Positions 35,555 through 44,257 of a stretch of DNA of 64,000 bases are shown here, piece by piece. Below the pieces are notes generated by a model. That model saw nothing but the letters and a program-made list of their open reading frames with translations. It ran no database searches and was not told where the DNA came from. The position numbers and the translations under genes were made by a program. The stretch is from Melioribacteraceae bacterium (lineage in GTDB: Bacteria; Bacteroidota; Ignavibacteria; Ignavibacteriales; Melioribacteraceae). Where the stretch lies: positions 1 through 64,000 of the forward strand of contig JALNXG010000009.1 in NCBI GenBank assembly GCA_023230485.1. Direction: 5' to 3'. Position 1 is the stretch's first letter; every line of letters starts with the position of its first letter.

Positions 35555-36438
35555 CTAGCAAAGTAAAAAATACTATTATTATTAGCGGCATTTTGATTTT
35601 TATAATTGTTGCCGGTGGTATTTTTAATTATGTGATCCTTAAAGGAAAAATAGACGATAGGAACACAAAAATAAAAAATCTGAAAAAATATGAAATGGAT
35701 ACCGAAGCATTAACAAAAAGTTTAATCGATTTGCAGAAGCGAGCCGCACAGTTAGATTCAGTGCTCGCCCTCCGTCCTCATAATATCCCTTTCAATATTA
35801 ATCAAACTGATTTCTATGATTTTGTCAATAAGGTTTCAGAAAGATTTTCGCCAAACTCATTTGTTAATATGGAATATGTTGAAAATACACGCGAAAAAGG
35901 TTTTGATATTTTTAATTATACTTTGGACGGGGTGGCTGAGTTTAGAGACCTCTATAATTTGGTTTATTCGATTGAAGAGAGTAAGTTATTAAAAAAAATT
36001 AATACTATGATATTAGCTAATAATATTAATGTAGATCCGGATGGCACTCCTCATTATTTAGTTAATTATAAGTTTAATGTAGAAGTTTATTCATCTTCAG
36101 ACGATCGATTTGCAATCAGAAATTATGTAGAGAACGATCTAAAGCCATATCCGGTTTATGATTATTTCTATCCACTAATTCGCAGCGAGATAACGCCTAA
36201 TAGAGATGATCTTTTAGATGTACAAACCGGTCAGTTATTAGCTATAATACCGGATGGAGCATTTTTATCAGATGCTTCGGGTAGGACTTACTTATTATGG
36301 GAAGGTGATCAAGTTTATCTTGGTTACTTAACAGAGATAGATTTTAAGGGTAGTAATGTACACTTTATACTCAATAAGGGCGGAATTATTGAAAAAATGA
36401 CGCTTGAACTTTCAAAAGAAAAAAAGCAGAGCAAATAA
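35551..36438 (+). CDS. PilO-PilP-like fusion, inner-membrane alignment protein
   Basis: 295 residues. A membrane helix (about 8-28) leads to a coiled coil (30-72) and a PilO-type periplasmic ferredoxin-like domain (about 75-180). The last 75 residues (GQLLAIIPDGAFLSDASGRTYLLWEGDQVY) resemble the PilP/GspC homology-region beta domain that contacts the secretin. PilP is normally a separate lipoprotein. The alignment complex would join the inner-membrane platform to the outer-membrane secretin encoded next. Similarity is at the level of layout and motif; no database check was possible. Confidence 0.72.
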   Translation: MTSKVKNTIIISGILIFIIVAGGIFNYVILKGKIDDRNTKIKNLKKYEMDTEALTKSLIDLQKRAAQLDSVLALRPHNIPFNINQTDFYDFVNKVSERFSPNSFVNMEYVENTREKGFDIFNYTLDGVAEFRDLYNLVYSIEESKLLKKINTMILANNINVDPDGTPHYLVNYKFNVEVYSSSDDRFAIRNYVENDLKPYPVYDYFYPLIRSEITPNRDDLLDVQTGQLLAIIPDGAFLSDASGRTYLLWEGDQVYLGYLTEIDFKGSNVHFILNKGGIIEKMTLELSKEKKQSK

Positions 36439-36439
36439 A

Positions 36440-37681
36440 ATGAAAAGATTTATTTTCTTCTTTATGATAACTTTAGGACTAAACGGGTTGAATGCACAGA
36501 TTGACCTGAAAGAGAAACTATCGGGTTACACTAATCCCGATGAACTTGTTACATTATCCGAAAGTGTCCCTTTTGATCAAGCTGTGGATTTGATTAGCAA
36601 AGTAAGCGAACAGATTACCGGCAAAAAAGTTTTTTCTGTTGCTGGTTTTACAGCTCCGATTGGATTTGAGATCGATAAGATGCAGTATAAAAAAGCATTA
36701 ATTATAATTGCCCAGTATAATAATTTAATTGTTGAGGAAACGGCAGAAGCACTTATAGTAAAAAGAAAAGGAGTTTCTGATGAAGCACGCGATATTAATA
36801 TATATGCAGGTTCAGAAGAAAAGGAAGTAAAAATTAGTGCGGTTTTGTTTGAAGCGAATGTAACTGATATGACCGAAAAAGGCATTAACTGGCAATTCCT
36901 TCTCTCAAGAAATGGTTTATCAATTGGCAGTGAATTTAGAACTCTTCAAGAAGAACAAGAGCAAACCGGAAACACAAGTACACAGCAGACAGTTGCTAAA
37001 CCACCAACATTGGATTTAACTACGGAATCAAAATTTACTATGGGTAAATTTGCCGGTAATGCTTCTGCGATGTTTAGATTTTTTGAAACAGATAATCTTG
37101 GTGAAATTATTGCCCGTCCTACTGTATCGGTGAGAAATGGAATTCAGGGACGTACTCAAGTTGGTTCTGATATTTCAATTAAAGAGCGTGATTTCTCGGG
37201 TAACTTAATTGATAAGTTTTATTCTACCGGTACGATCATAGAAGTAACTCCATATATTTATAATCAAGATGGCTTAGAATATGTTCTCCTTAAGGTGAAG
37301 GTAGAGAGAAGCTCGGCAATTCCTGATGTAATTAGTACAGAAATAAGAAAGACGGCTGCTACTACAAGTGTACTTTTATTAAATGGTGAAGAAACAGTAA
37401 TTGGTGGTTTATTTGTTAATGAGGATGCTACTTCACGTAGAGGCATTCCATTTTTAAAAGACTTGCCTTGGTGGTTTTTTGGTTTAAAATATATTTTCGG
37501 ATATGACCAAGTTTCTTATACTAAAAAAGAGATTATTATTTCTATTAAGGCAGAAATACTTCCTACTCTTAGAGAAAGATTAATGATAAAGAAGGATGCT
37601 TTTGAAGAGCAGAAGAAAGAGAATTTAGAGATGTTTAATAAATACAGAACCAAGCAAGAAGAAGAGAACAAAAACAAATAA
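36440..37681 (+). CDS. Short secretin (GspD/PilQ family)
   Basis: About 413 residues from ATG 36440; a longer frame (36404) lies inside the previous gene. Signal peptide to about residue 20 (N-A-Q). A single N0/STN-like domain (about 35-110) is followed by the secretin core: KISAVLFEANVTDMTEKGINW, IIARPTVSVRNG, VGSDI and TTSVLLLNGEETVIGGLFV with RRGIPFLKDLPWWFFGLKY, the expected V-P-x-L-G-D-I-P region. Most PilQ/GspD secretins have 600-750 residues with several N-domains, so this one is minimal. It forms the outer-membrane gate for the pilus or secreted substrate. 1 base after the PilO-like gene. Confidence 0.87.
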   Translation: MKRFIFFFMITLGLNGLNAQIDLKEKLSGYTNPDELVTLSESVPFDQAVDLISKVSEQITGKKVFSVAGFTAPIGFEIDKMQYKKALIIIAQYNNLIVEETAEALIVKRKGVSDEARDINIYAGSEEKEVKISAVLFEANVTDMTEKGINWQFLLSRNGLSIGSEFRTLQEEQEQTGNTSTQQTVAKPPTLDLTTESKFTMGKFAGNASAMFRFFETDNLGEIIARPTVSVRNGIQGRTQVGSDISIKERDFSGNLIDKFYSTGTIIEVTPYIYNQDGLEYVLLKVKVERSSAIPDVISTEIRKTAATTSVLLLNGEETVIGGLFVNEDATSRRGIPFLKDLPWWFFGLKYIFGYDQVSYTKKEIIISIKAEILPTLRERLMIKKDAFEEQKKENLEMFNKYRTKQEEENKNK

Positions 37682-37707
37682 TCAGCCGAATTGAATGATT
37701 AAACAAA

Positions 37708-40700
37708 ATGAAACTAAATGTACGGTTATTATTAATTACCTCTGTGGTGGTAATTCTTTTATCGGGAATTACCGCTTCGATCTATTACTCGTTTTCGAGT
37801 ACCATTCTTAGGGATGCGCAGTCCCGCGATATATTAAATGCTGCAAACGATTTCGTTTTTTCTTTCCAACAGAAGGTTGAATCGCTCGATACCGATTTTA
37901 TCAAACTAATTCAAAATGAAAAAATTATTGCAAATGTTAATCTCGATACTGCGAATATCGATTTTATCATTGCTATAAAAAATGATTCGCTTATTAGCCG
38001 TAGAATATTTAAGAAAAGTAGTGATTTATCTATTGACGGCAATTCTAATGGTTTGCAAAAATTTTTCAAAGATAATCCAAATATCGTGTTAAAGTATTAT
38101 CGTCTGAATGACACTATTACATATTACTATGGTTTCCAGATAAGCGAGGAATTATTAGATAAGGTTTCCGCCAAAACGGAGCTTAATACCGCACTTATAA
38201 TCGAAGAATCTCCATTAATCATTTCTAATAGTAACGCTAATCAGGGATATAATATTATAATTGAAAATTCTATTAAAGCACTTAGATATAAAAATAATTT
38301 TGATATATATTCAGAAGAAACGAGTGCCGCTGATTTCGTCGCTGCATTAGTAGTTCCACCAAACACAATAGAATCGCCATCCAAAATAAAATTCGTTGTC
38401 TTTAAGTTCTATGCCGAGGGAGGAGCATTAAGGGACTTAATTAGAAATATTGTTATTATTATTGCAGTAGCGGGAAGTATATTCGCTTTCATTATTATTT
38501 TCGTTTTGACGGCGAAGTTCAGAAAGCAGATCCAATTATTAAGTAGTGCCGCAGAGATAACAAGTAAAGGGGATTATTCACATCGTGTAAAAATTATTTC
38601 AAAAGATGAAATTGGTGAGCTTGCAAAAACGTTTAATAAGATGCTTAGCGAAATTGAAATTAATAAAAAAAGCGAGGATGAATACACGCAGTTTATTTCA
38701 CTTATAAACCGCAATCCATCGCTCAAAGAGATATCCGATTCGGCATTGGAAAGAATATTGCAATCGACAGGAGTGCATTTCGGTGCATTATACTTAGCTG
38801 AAAATGGTGAACCAATATATATATCATCGGCAGGAATTGTAAGTAATTCAAAAGTGATGATGCTCGAGAAAAGTCTATATAAATCTTCAATCGAGAATAA
38901 ACAGCCGGCAGAATTTAAGTTTCACGATAATTATCCGGAGATGACTTCGGGCATTGTGTCGATTAAACTAAAGTATATATTGGTCTATCCACTGCTATAT
39001 AATAAAGAAGTAGTTGCACTTTTAGAACTGGGTTCGGATGCTGACCCAGATAAAAATATAATCGAGTATTTAGAAAAAATTGATGAACAGTTGGCAATAG
39101 GAATAAGCAATGCGAGGACATTGAAGCAGTTAGAGAATTTGGTAGAATCTAAATCGCAATTCCTTGCAAATATGTCTCACGAGCTTCGCACTCCATTGAT
39201 TTCGATACTTGGATTAACGGAGCTAATGCTTAAAGAAAGTAATGCCGCACCAAAAATGACTGAACGCAATAATATTATTCTGAGGAATGGGAAAAAACTA
39301 CTTAATCTTATTAATAATATTTTAGAATTCTCTAAGCTTGATACTGACAAGGTGGAAGTAAGGAAAGATTCTTTTCTCCTTGATGAGTTTCTTGAAGAGC
39401 TTATAGAAAGTATCAGATTAATGGTTCAAGAGAAAAATCTAAAATTCAAATACGAAAAAGATATTAATAGAAACGTATTACTGAATACGGATAAAGTTAA
39501 GTTAGAACAGATTTTGTTGAACCTTATTTATAACTCAATCAAGTTCACCGAAAAAGGTGAAGTGAAGCTAAAGACGAATATTCTTGAAGATAAGCGGATT
39601 GAATTTATTGTTAGTGATACCGGAATTGGAATTCCTGAAGATCAATTAGAGACTGTCTTTAGTGAGTTTACGCAAGTAGATAATGGACTTGGAAGGAAGT
39701 ATGGTGGAGCGGGTCTCGGTCTTGCAATCTCTAGGAAATATATTGAGATGCTTGATAGTAAATTCACTATTAAAAGCACTATTAATAGTGGTACGGCTAT
39801 CTCATTTATTTTGAATGATGCTATATTGGATATAATTGAGACTTCATTATTTGGTTCGATTGATAAGCCGGTGCGAGACTATGTCGGTAAGACCGCAATA
39901 TTCAGTAATAATAATGAATTGAAAAATATACTTTCTGATTATTTGGATGGTTATAATTTCTTAGTACAAAATTATATAACAGCAAAAGAGTTTGAGCATG
40001 ACGATGATGGAGTTTCTTGTAAAGCTATCGTGGTTGATCCATTAACTCTAGAAATCGACCCTTGGGAATTAATTGAACAATTAAGTAAAATTAAAAATAA
40101 CGCTGAAATAATAATTGCATCTGTCGATGGAATGAAAAAAACCGGCTGGGGAAAACCATTAAAGAATTTATCAGACACTGAAATTGAAGTTTTGAAAGGG
40201 GAATTTAGTAAAAGAGTTATCTCAGCAGGTATGCACCCACTTGATATTTTAAAAATAATTAGAGATGAAATTGGTATTATAGGGTACAATGCAGAAAGTT
40301 ATGCTATACTTCCTGATGATGAACTTCCATTTACAGCTTCTAATGATAATGATGTAGTAGAGAATAAAACTGAACTTATAATGGTAGTCGATGATAATAA
40401 CGACACACTTTATACAATAGGCGAAATACTAAAAGATTTTGGTTATGAAACTATATTTGCATCGAATGGCGTGGAATGCTTAGCAATTCTTAATACGAAA
40501 ATTCCGGATATTATTCTTCTGGATATTATGATGCCGCAAATGGATGGATTCCAGACGATTAAAAGAATAAAAGGCGAGCCAAAATATTCTTCAATTCCTA
40601 TAATTGCGCTTACTGCTTATGCGATGCTTGATAATAAAGGTATAATTGAACGGAATGGATTTAATGATCTCATTACGAAACCGGTTAATACGGTTGAACT

Positions 40701-40749
40701 AGAAGCAAAAATAAAAAAATATCTTTCAAAGAAAGAAAGTAAGAAATGA
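37708..40749 (+). CDS. Membrane hybrid sensor histidine kinase with two receiver-like domains
   Basis: 1013 residues. Two membrane helices (about 7-30 and 245-268) enclose a periplasmic sensor region; HAMP follows (270-322), then a GAF-like domain (330-470), the DHp domain with phospho-acceptor His in SHELRTPLISIL (about 492) and the ATPase domain (N-box LEQILLNLIYNSIKFTE, then DTGIGIPE and GGAGLGLAIS). Residues about 715-865 look like a degenerate receiver lacking a clear phospho-acceptor Asp. The final receiver (about 890-1008) is intact, with Asp in LLDIMMPQMDG. It lies 26 bases after the secretin and overlaps the next gene by 4. Confidence 0.92.
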   Translation: MKLNVRLLLITSVVVILLSGITASIYYSFSSTILRDAQSRDILNAANDFVFSFQQKVESLDTDFIKLIQNEKIIANVNLDTANIDFIIAIKNDSLISRRIFKKSSDLSIDGNSNGLQKFFKDNPNIVLKYYRLNDTITYYYGFQISEELLDKVSAKTELNTALIIEESPLIISNSNANQGYNIIIENSIKALRYKNNFDIYSEETSAADFVAALVVPPNTIESPSKIKFVVFKFYAEGGALRDLIRNIVIIIAVAGSIFAFIIIFVLTAKFRKQIQLLSSAAEITSKGDYSHRVKIISKDEIGELAKTFNKMLSEIEINKKSEDEYTQFISLINRNPSLKEISDSALERILQSTGVHFGALYLAENGEPIYISSAGIVSNSKVMMLEKSLYKSSIENKQPAEFKFHDNYPEMTSGIVSIKLKYILVYPLLYNKEVVALLELGSDADPDKNIIEYLEKIDEQLAIGISNARTLKQLENLVESKSQFLANMSHELRTPLISILGLTELMLKESNAAPKMTERNNIILRNGKKLLNLINNILEFSKLDTDKVEVRKDSFLLDEFLEELIESIRLMVQEKNLKFKYEKDINRNVLLNTDKVKLEQILLNLIYNSIKFTEKGEVKLKTNILEDKRIEFIVSDTGIGIPEDQLETVFSEFTQVDNGLGRKYGGAGLGLAISRKYIEMLDSKFTIKSTINSGTAISFILNDAILDIIETSLFGSIDKPVRDYVGKTAIFSNNNELKNILSDYLDGYNFLVQNYITAKEFEHDDDGVSCKAIVVDPLTLEIDPWELIEQLSKIKNNAEIIIASVDGMKKTGWGKPLKNLSDTEIEVLKGEFSKRVISAGMHPLDILKIIRDEIGIIGYNAESYAILPDDELPFTASNDNDVVENKTELIMVVDDNNDTLYTIGEILKDFGYETIFASNGVECLAILNTKIPDIILLDIMMPQMDGFQTIKRIKGEPKYSSIPIIALTAYAMLDNKGIIERNGFNDLITKPVNTVELEAKIKKYLSKKESKK

Positions 40750-41399
40750 AAAAAATATTAATTATAGATGACAACCCTGATAATGTTTTTTTATTAAAAG
40801 ACCGATTAGAGCGGGAGAAGTTTGATGTTGCAACTGCTTATGAAGGGCAGATGGGAATTGAAAAAGCGGAAGCGGAGAAGCCCGATTTAATTCTTCTCGA
40901 TATTCTCATGCCGGGCATTTCGGGGTTGGATGTTTGTAAAGCAATCTCTTCAAGCGATAATACGAAAACAATCCCGATTATTTTATTAACTGCACTTTCG
41001 GAAGTTGAAAACTTAAAAGAAGGTTTTGCTGCGGGTGCTTTTGATTATATACGCAAGCCTTTTAATCGTGTGGAATTAATCGCGCGTATTAATTCAGCTC
41101 TTCGTTTCAGAGAAGTAAATCAGATGTTAGTAGAATTAGAAAAGGTGAAAACATTTGGCGCAACTGTTGCAACTGCCAATCATGAAATTAAACAGCCGCT
41201 GACACTAATAAACCTTTCTATTGCCGCAATAAGAAGGGAATTATCCAAACCGGAATTATCGAAAGATGTTGTATTGAAAAGAGTTGATTTTATTGAGAAC
41301 GCTGCATTTGATATAATCAAACTTTTGGAAAAATTAACTTCAATCAAAAAACCGATGATAAAAGAAATGGATGATGAGAGAAAGCTAATCGATTTATAA
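40746..41399 (+). CDS. Response regulator with DHp-like tail and no ATPase domain
   Basis: 217 residues. The receiver (1-120) has the acidic pair in I-D-D-N, Asp in LLDILMPGISG and Lys in YIRKPFNR. Residues about 133-205 form a HisKA-like helical hairpin with ANHEIKQPLTLINLSIAA, where the His aligns with the kinase phospho-acceptor. The chain then ends, so no catalytic domain follows. It may pass phosphate like an Hpt protein, or dimerise or inhibit. It is coupled by overlap to the hybrid kinase. It ends 9 bases from the convergent kinase stop. Confidence 0.85.
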   Translation: MKKILIIDDNPDNVFLLKDRLEREKFDVATAYEGQMGIEKAEAEKPDLILLDILMPGISGLDVCKAISSSDNTKTIPIILLTALSEVENLKEGFAAGAFDYIRKPFNRVELIARINSALRFREVNQMLVELEKVKTFGATVATANHEIKQPLTLINLSIAAIRRELSKPELSKDVVLKRVDFIENAAFDIIKLLEKLTSIKKPMIKEMDDERKLIDL

Positions 41400-41408
41400 G
41401 CACCCGAT

Positions 41409-42497
41409 TTATAAATTTTGAGTCAATTCGTTTATTCGATTTAGCATTATATCAAATACATACGGTTTTTTGAATACATCAGAAATTCCGAGTGTCTCAA
41501 TTGTTTTTTCTTCGGACTTGCTGATTGCGCCGGTTGCGAGAATAATAGGTTTATCAATATTACTATTACGAATCTCTTCAATGCAATTAATTCCGGTAAT
41601 GCCGGGCATCTGATGATCTATTATAAACAGGTTGATATCAATTTTCCCGAGTAAATTAATTACTTCCTCGCCGGTAGAACACTCGATGATTTCATAATCA
41701 TACGAGGCTAATAAATCTCTTAAGAGCTCTCTTAGAATTGAATCATCTTCTGCTATTAAAATTCTTTTTTTGTCATGTAGCTTGGGTTTCTGGATTGGCT
41801 TTATAGCCGGAAGTGTAACAGAAAATTTTGTACCGTGATTGGGAACACTAGATACATCTATTGAGCCATTCAAAGAACCTACTATATTTTTAACGATTGC
41901 AAGACCGAGACCTGAATTCTTTTTATTTTTTGTAGAAAAATTTTCTTCAAAAATATTATCTATTATTTCCGGCTCAATTCCTTCACCGGTATCGGTTATT
42001 TCGATGCAGACAGCTGACTGATCCCCTTCAAAAAAATTTGGTTCTGTTCGTACTAATTTATTTGTAGTGTTGACAGCGCGAATAGTAATTGCTCCTTGCG
42101 ATTTTATTGCTTCGGATGCATTTACAATTAGATTGAGGAATAATCGATAGAGGTCGCCATGGTTTGCTTTTATTTGATATAGATCATCAACCATATTAAG
42201 TGAAAATTCAATTCGATCTCTAAATTTTTCACGATATACGGCAATGAGATCGCTTAAGAGAACATCCATATTTATTAATCGGGGTTCAGAAATTGTATTC
42301 TCGTTTTGCGACTTAAATTCGTCTAGTAGTTCTGATGCAGCGTGAATGCTGTTTTCAATACTTTTCAATAAAGTGTTGGAGGAAAGATTTAGTCTTTCAT
42401 CTTGTTTTAATAATTCAGTACTCGTAACTATGCGTGCGAAAATGTTATTGATGTCATGAAAAAGTAAAGATAATTTACGGCTCCTTTTAGTGCTCAT
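41409..42497 (-). CDS. Soluble hybrid histidine kinase/response regulator
   Basis: 362 residues without membrane segments. The DHp part is short (FHDINNIFARIVTSTELL), with His near residue 14 followed by Asp as in NtrB-like (H-D-x-x-N) kinases. The ATPase domain has FLNLIVNASEAI, DTGEGIEPEI and GLGLAIVKNI. The C-terminal receiver (about 245-360) has E-D-D, Asp in IIDHQMPG and Lys in FKKPY. It follows the NtrC-type regulator by 1 base on the same strand, which suggests that the two act as a pair. The input signal is unknown. Confidence 0.9.
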   Translation of the reverse strand: MSTKRSRKLSLLFHDINNIFARIVTSTELLKQDERLNLSSNTLLKSIENSIHAASELLDEFKSQNENTISEPRLINMDVLLSDLIAVYREKFRDRIEFSLNMVDDLYQIKANHGDLYRLFLNLIVNASEAIKSQGAITIRAVNTTNKLVRTEPNFFEGDQSAVCIEITDTGEGIEPEIIDNIFEENFSTKNKKNSGLGLAIVKNIVGSLNGSIDVSSVPNHGTKFSVTLPAIKPIQKPKLHDKKRILIAEDDSILRELLRDLLASYDYEIIECSTGEEVINLLGKIDINLFIIDHQMPGITGINCIEEIRNSNIDKPIILATGAISKSEEKTIETLGISDVFKKPYVFDIMLNRINELTQNL

Positions 42498-42498
42498 T

Positions 42499-43839
42499 TT
42501 ATCTCAGGTTGTAAGTCTTAATTTTTGAATAAAGAGTTTTTTGACTAATACCCAAAGCTCTTGCACTATTTTCGCGATTCCAATTATTTACTTCTAATGC
42601 ACGTCTAATATGAATGGCTTCCATTTCGGTTAGAGATAAAAGTTTTCCTTCGGTTTCGATAAAATTAGTGAAATCAAAATCCTCTTTAGGAACGTTGAGG
42701 TCTTTAATGTGAATAGTATCGCCATCCGAGAAAATAATAGCTCTCTCGATCATATGTTCTAGTTCTCTTACGTTACCGGGAAAATTATAACGGTATAATT
42801 CTTTTTCTGCTTCGGGTGAAAGTTTTTTTCTTGAGCGCACGGGAGATTTTTTTTGGAGAAAATAATCGCTTAGTAGGATTACGTCATTTCCTCTTTCACG
42901 AAGTGGTGGAATGGTAAGCGTGATTACATTCAAGCGGAATAAAAGGTCACGTCTAAAATTTTTATTTTCAGCTTCTTCCATAAGATTCTTATTCGTAGCA
43001 CCTATAACTCGAACGTCAGAGGAAAGAGTATTGATACCGCCGATTCTTCGGAACTCACCATTTTCCAAAAAACGAAGTAGTTTGGGTTGGAGTGCCAAAC
43101 TCAGTTCTCCGATCTCATCTAAGAAAAGAGTACCTCCATTTGCAATCTCAACAAGCCCTTGTTTAGAAGTCTTTGCATCAGTAAAAGCCCCTTTTTCGTA
43201 TCCGAAGAGTTCGCTTTCGATTAATTGATCGGGGAGGGAAGCGCAATTTATTGCAACGAATGGCTTTTCGGAACGGTCGGAATTTTTATGAATAAATTCT
43301 GCAAAGAGTTCTTTGCCCGTACCGGTTTCACCTTCGAGCAAAATACTGGAATTTGATTTAGCAGATTTCTCAGCGAGTAAAATAACATTATTTATGCTTT
43401 CACTTTCGCCGATAATTTTATTTGGTGAAGATGCAATTTTTGCGCTTAATAATTTATTTTCGATTACTAATTTATGATGATCTATTGCTCTTTGGATCGT
43501 AAAAGCTAGTTGACCAAATTCGTATGGTTTAGAAATGAAATCATAAGCTCCTTGTTTGATGCAATTTATTGCAGTTCGGATTTCTGATTTTGCAGTAAGT
43601 ACAATTACTTGAAGATCGGGATGATTTTCTTGGACAAATTTAAGTACTTGTTCTCCGGATACTTCTTTCATTTCGAGATCAAGAAGAACTACATCATAAT
43701 TTTTCTTTTTAATTGCTTCGATAGCATCTTTACCATCATAAACAATATCTATGATATAACCCTCGTGTATTAATTCTTCTTTAAGAAGGTAACAAAGATT
43801 CTCATCGTCATCTGCAATTAAAATAGTATATTTATTCAT
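42499..43839 (-). CDS. Sigma-54-dependent response regulator, NtrC family
   Basis: 446 residues from ATG 43839, with GAG upstream; the frame runs on to 43920 but those 27 residues are not receiver-like. Receiver (1-120): D-D-D and Asp in LLDLEMKE, Lys in F-I-S-K-P-Y. The AAA+ domain (about 140-370) has Walker A GETGTGKELFAEF, the sigma-54 contact loop in the form GAFTDA (commonly GAFTGA) and Walker B GGTLFLDEIGEL. The C-terminal Fis-type helix-turn-helix is NRENSARALGISQKTLYSKI. It activates sigma-54 promoters; targets may include the pilin-like genes. Confidence 0.93.
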   Translation of the reverse strand: MNKYTILIADDDENLCYLLKEELIHEGYIIDIVYDGKDAIEAIKKKNYDVVLLDLEMKEVSGEQVLKFVQENHPDLQVIVLTAKSEIRTAINCIKQGAYDFISKPYEFGQLAFTIQRAIDHHKLVIENKLLSAKIASSPNKIIGESESINNVILLAEKSAKSNSSILLEGETGTGKELFAEFIHKNSDRSEKPFVAINCASLPDQLIESELFGYEKGAFTDAKTSKQGLVEIANGGTLFLDEIGELSLALQPKLLRFLENGEFRRIGGINTLSSDVRVIGATNKNLMEEAENKNFRRDLLFRLNVITLTIPPLRERGNDVILLSDYFLQKKSPVRSRKKLSPEAEKELYRYNFPGNVRELEHMIERAIIFSDGDTIHIKDLNVPKEDFDFTNFIETEGKLLSLTEMEAIHIRRALEVNNWNRENSARALGISQKTLYSKIKTYNLR

Positions 43840-43985
43840 AATCTCAACAGAATAGTGAAACAAAAATATATAAAAAAATATATTAAAATAACGGTTAATA
43901 AGAATTAATTTGCAAAACAATCGAGTTATTCTTAAAATTGTAAAAATTTAGTGTATATACAGAATGAATTATTTGAGAGTTCTGC

Positions 43986-44016
43986 TTGAGATTTAAATGG
44001 AAAGATAATATATTTG
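43986..44016 (+). promoter_or_regulatory. Bacteroidota-type promoter for tRNA-Lys
   Basis: CTTG (43985-43988) and TATATTTG (44009-44016) fit the TTTG / TAnnTTTG promoter of Bacteroidota with a spacer of about 20 bases. The tRNA begins 27 bases after the -7 element, consistent with a short leader. Confidence 0.55.
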
Positions 44017-44043
44017 AAGTCTGTATTTTGATATATACGTGAG

Positions 44044-44115
44044 GGGCGCGTAGCTCAGGGGTAGAGCATTTGCCTTTTAAGCAAAGGGTCGGTGGTTCGA
44101 GCCCACCCGCGCTCA
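44044..44115 (+). tRNA. tRNA-Lys (anticodon TTT)
   Basis: A complete 72-base cloverleaf. Acceptor stem GGGCGCG / CGCGCTC (one G-U pair), D-stem GCTC/GAGC, anticodon stem TTTGC/GCAAA with loop CTTTTAA (anticodon at 44076-44078), T-stem GGTGG/CCACC with loop TTCGAGC, discriminator A. CCA is not encoded. A strong terminator follows 5 bases later, so it is a single transcript. Confidence 0.96.
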
Positions 44116-44120
44116 CGATT

Positions 44121-44153
44121 AAAAGCCTTGTAAGTATTACTTACAGGGCTTTT
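44121..44153 (+). terminator. Intrinsic terminator after tRNA-Lys
   Basis: A 16-bp inverted repeat (AAAAGCCTTGTAAGTA / TACTTACAGGGCTTTT, one G-U pair) with a very small loop, ending in TTTT and more T-rich sequence. Confidence 0.85.
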
Positions 44154-44257
44154 ATGATTTTAAATCCTGCCATGAAAAATTAATGTTTGTTTGAAGAATT
44201 TTATTGCACTTTAAATTTGAGCCGAATATTCGTAAATTTAAAGTCAAAAAATAATAT

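Noticed and set aside
43895..44116. Minus-strand open frame of 73 residues over the tRNA-Lys gene
   Set aside because: It is the antisense of the tRNA; its wording (A-G-G-L-E-P-P-T-L) is the familiar spurious protein made by translating a tRNA backwards.
44154..44257. Possible fluoride riboswitch before crcB
   Set aside because: I looked for the conserved crcB-motif elements and saw none; the only hairpin nearby is the tRNA terminator.
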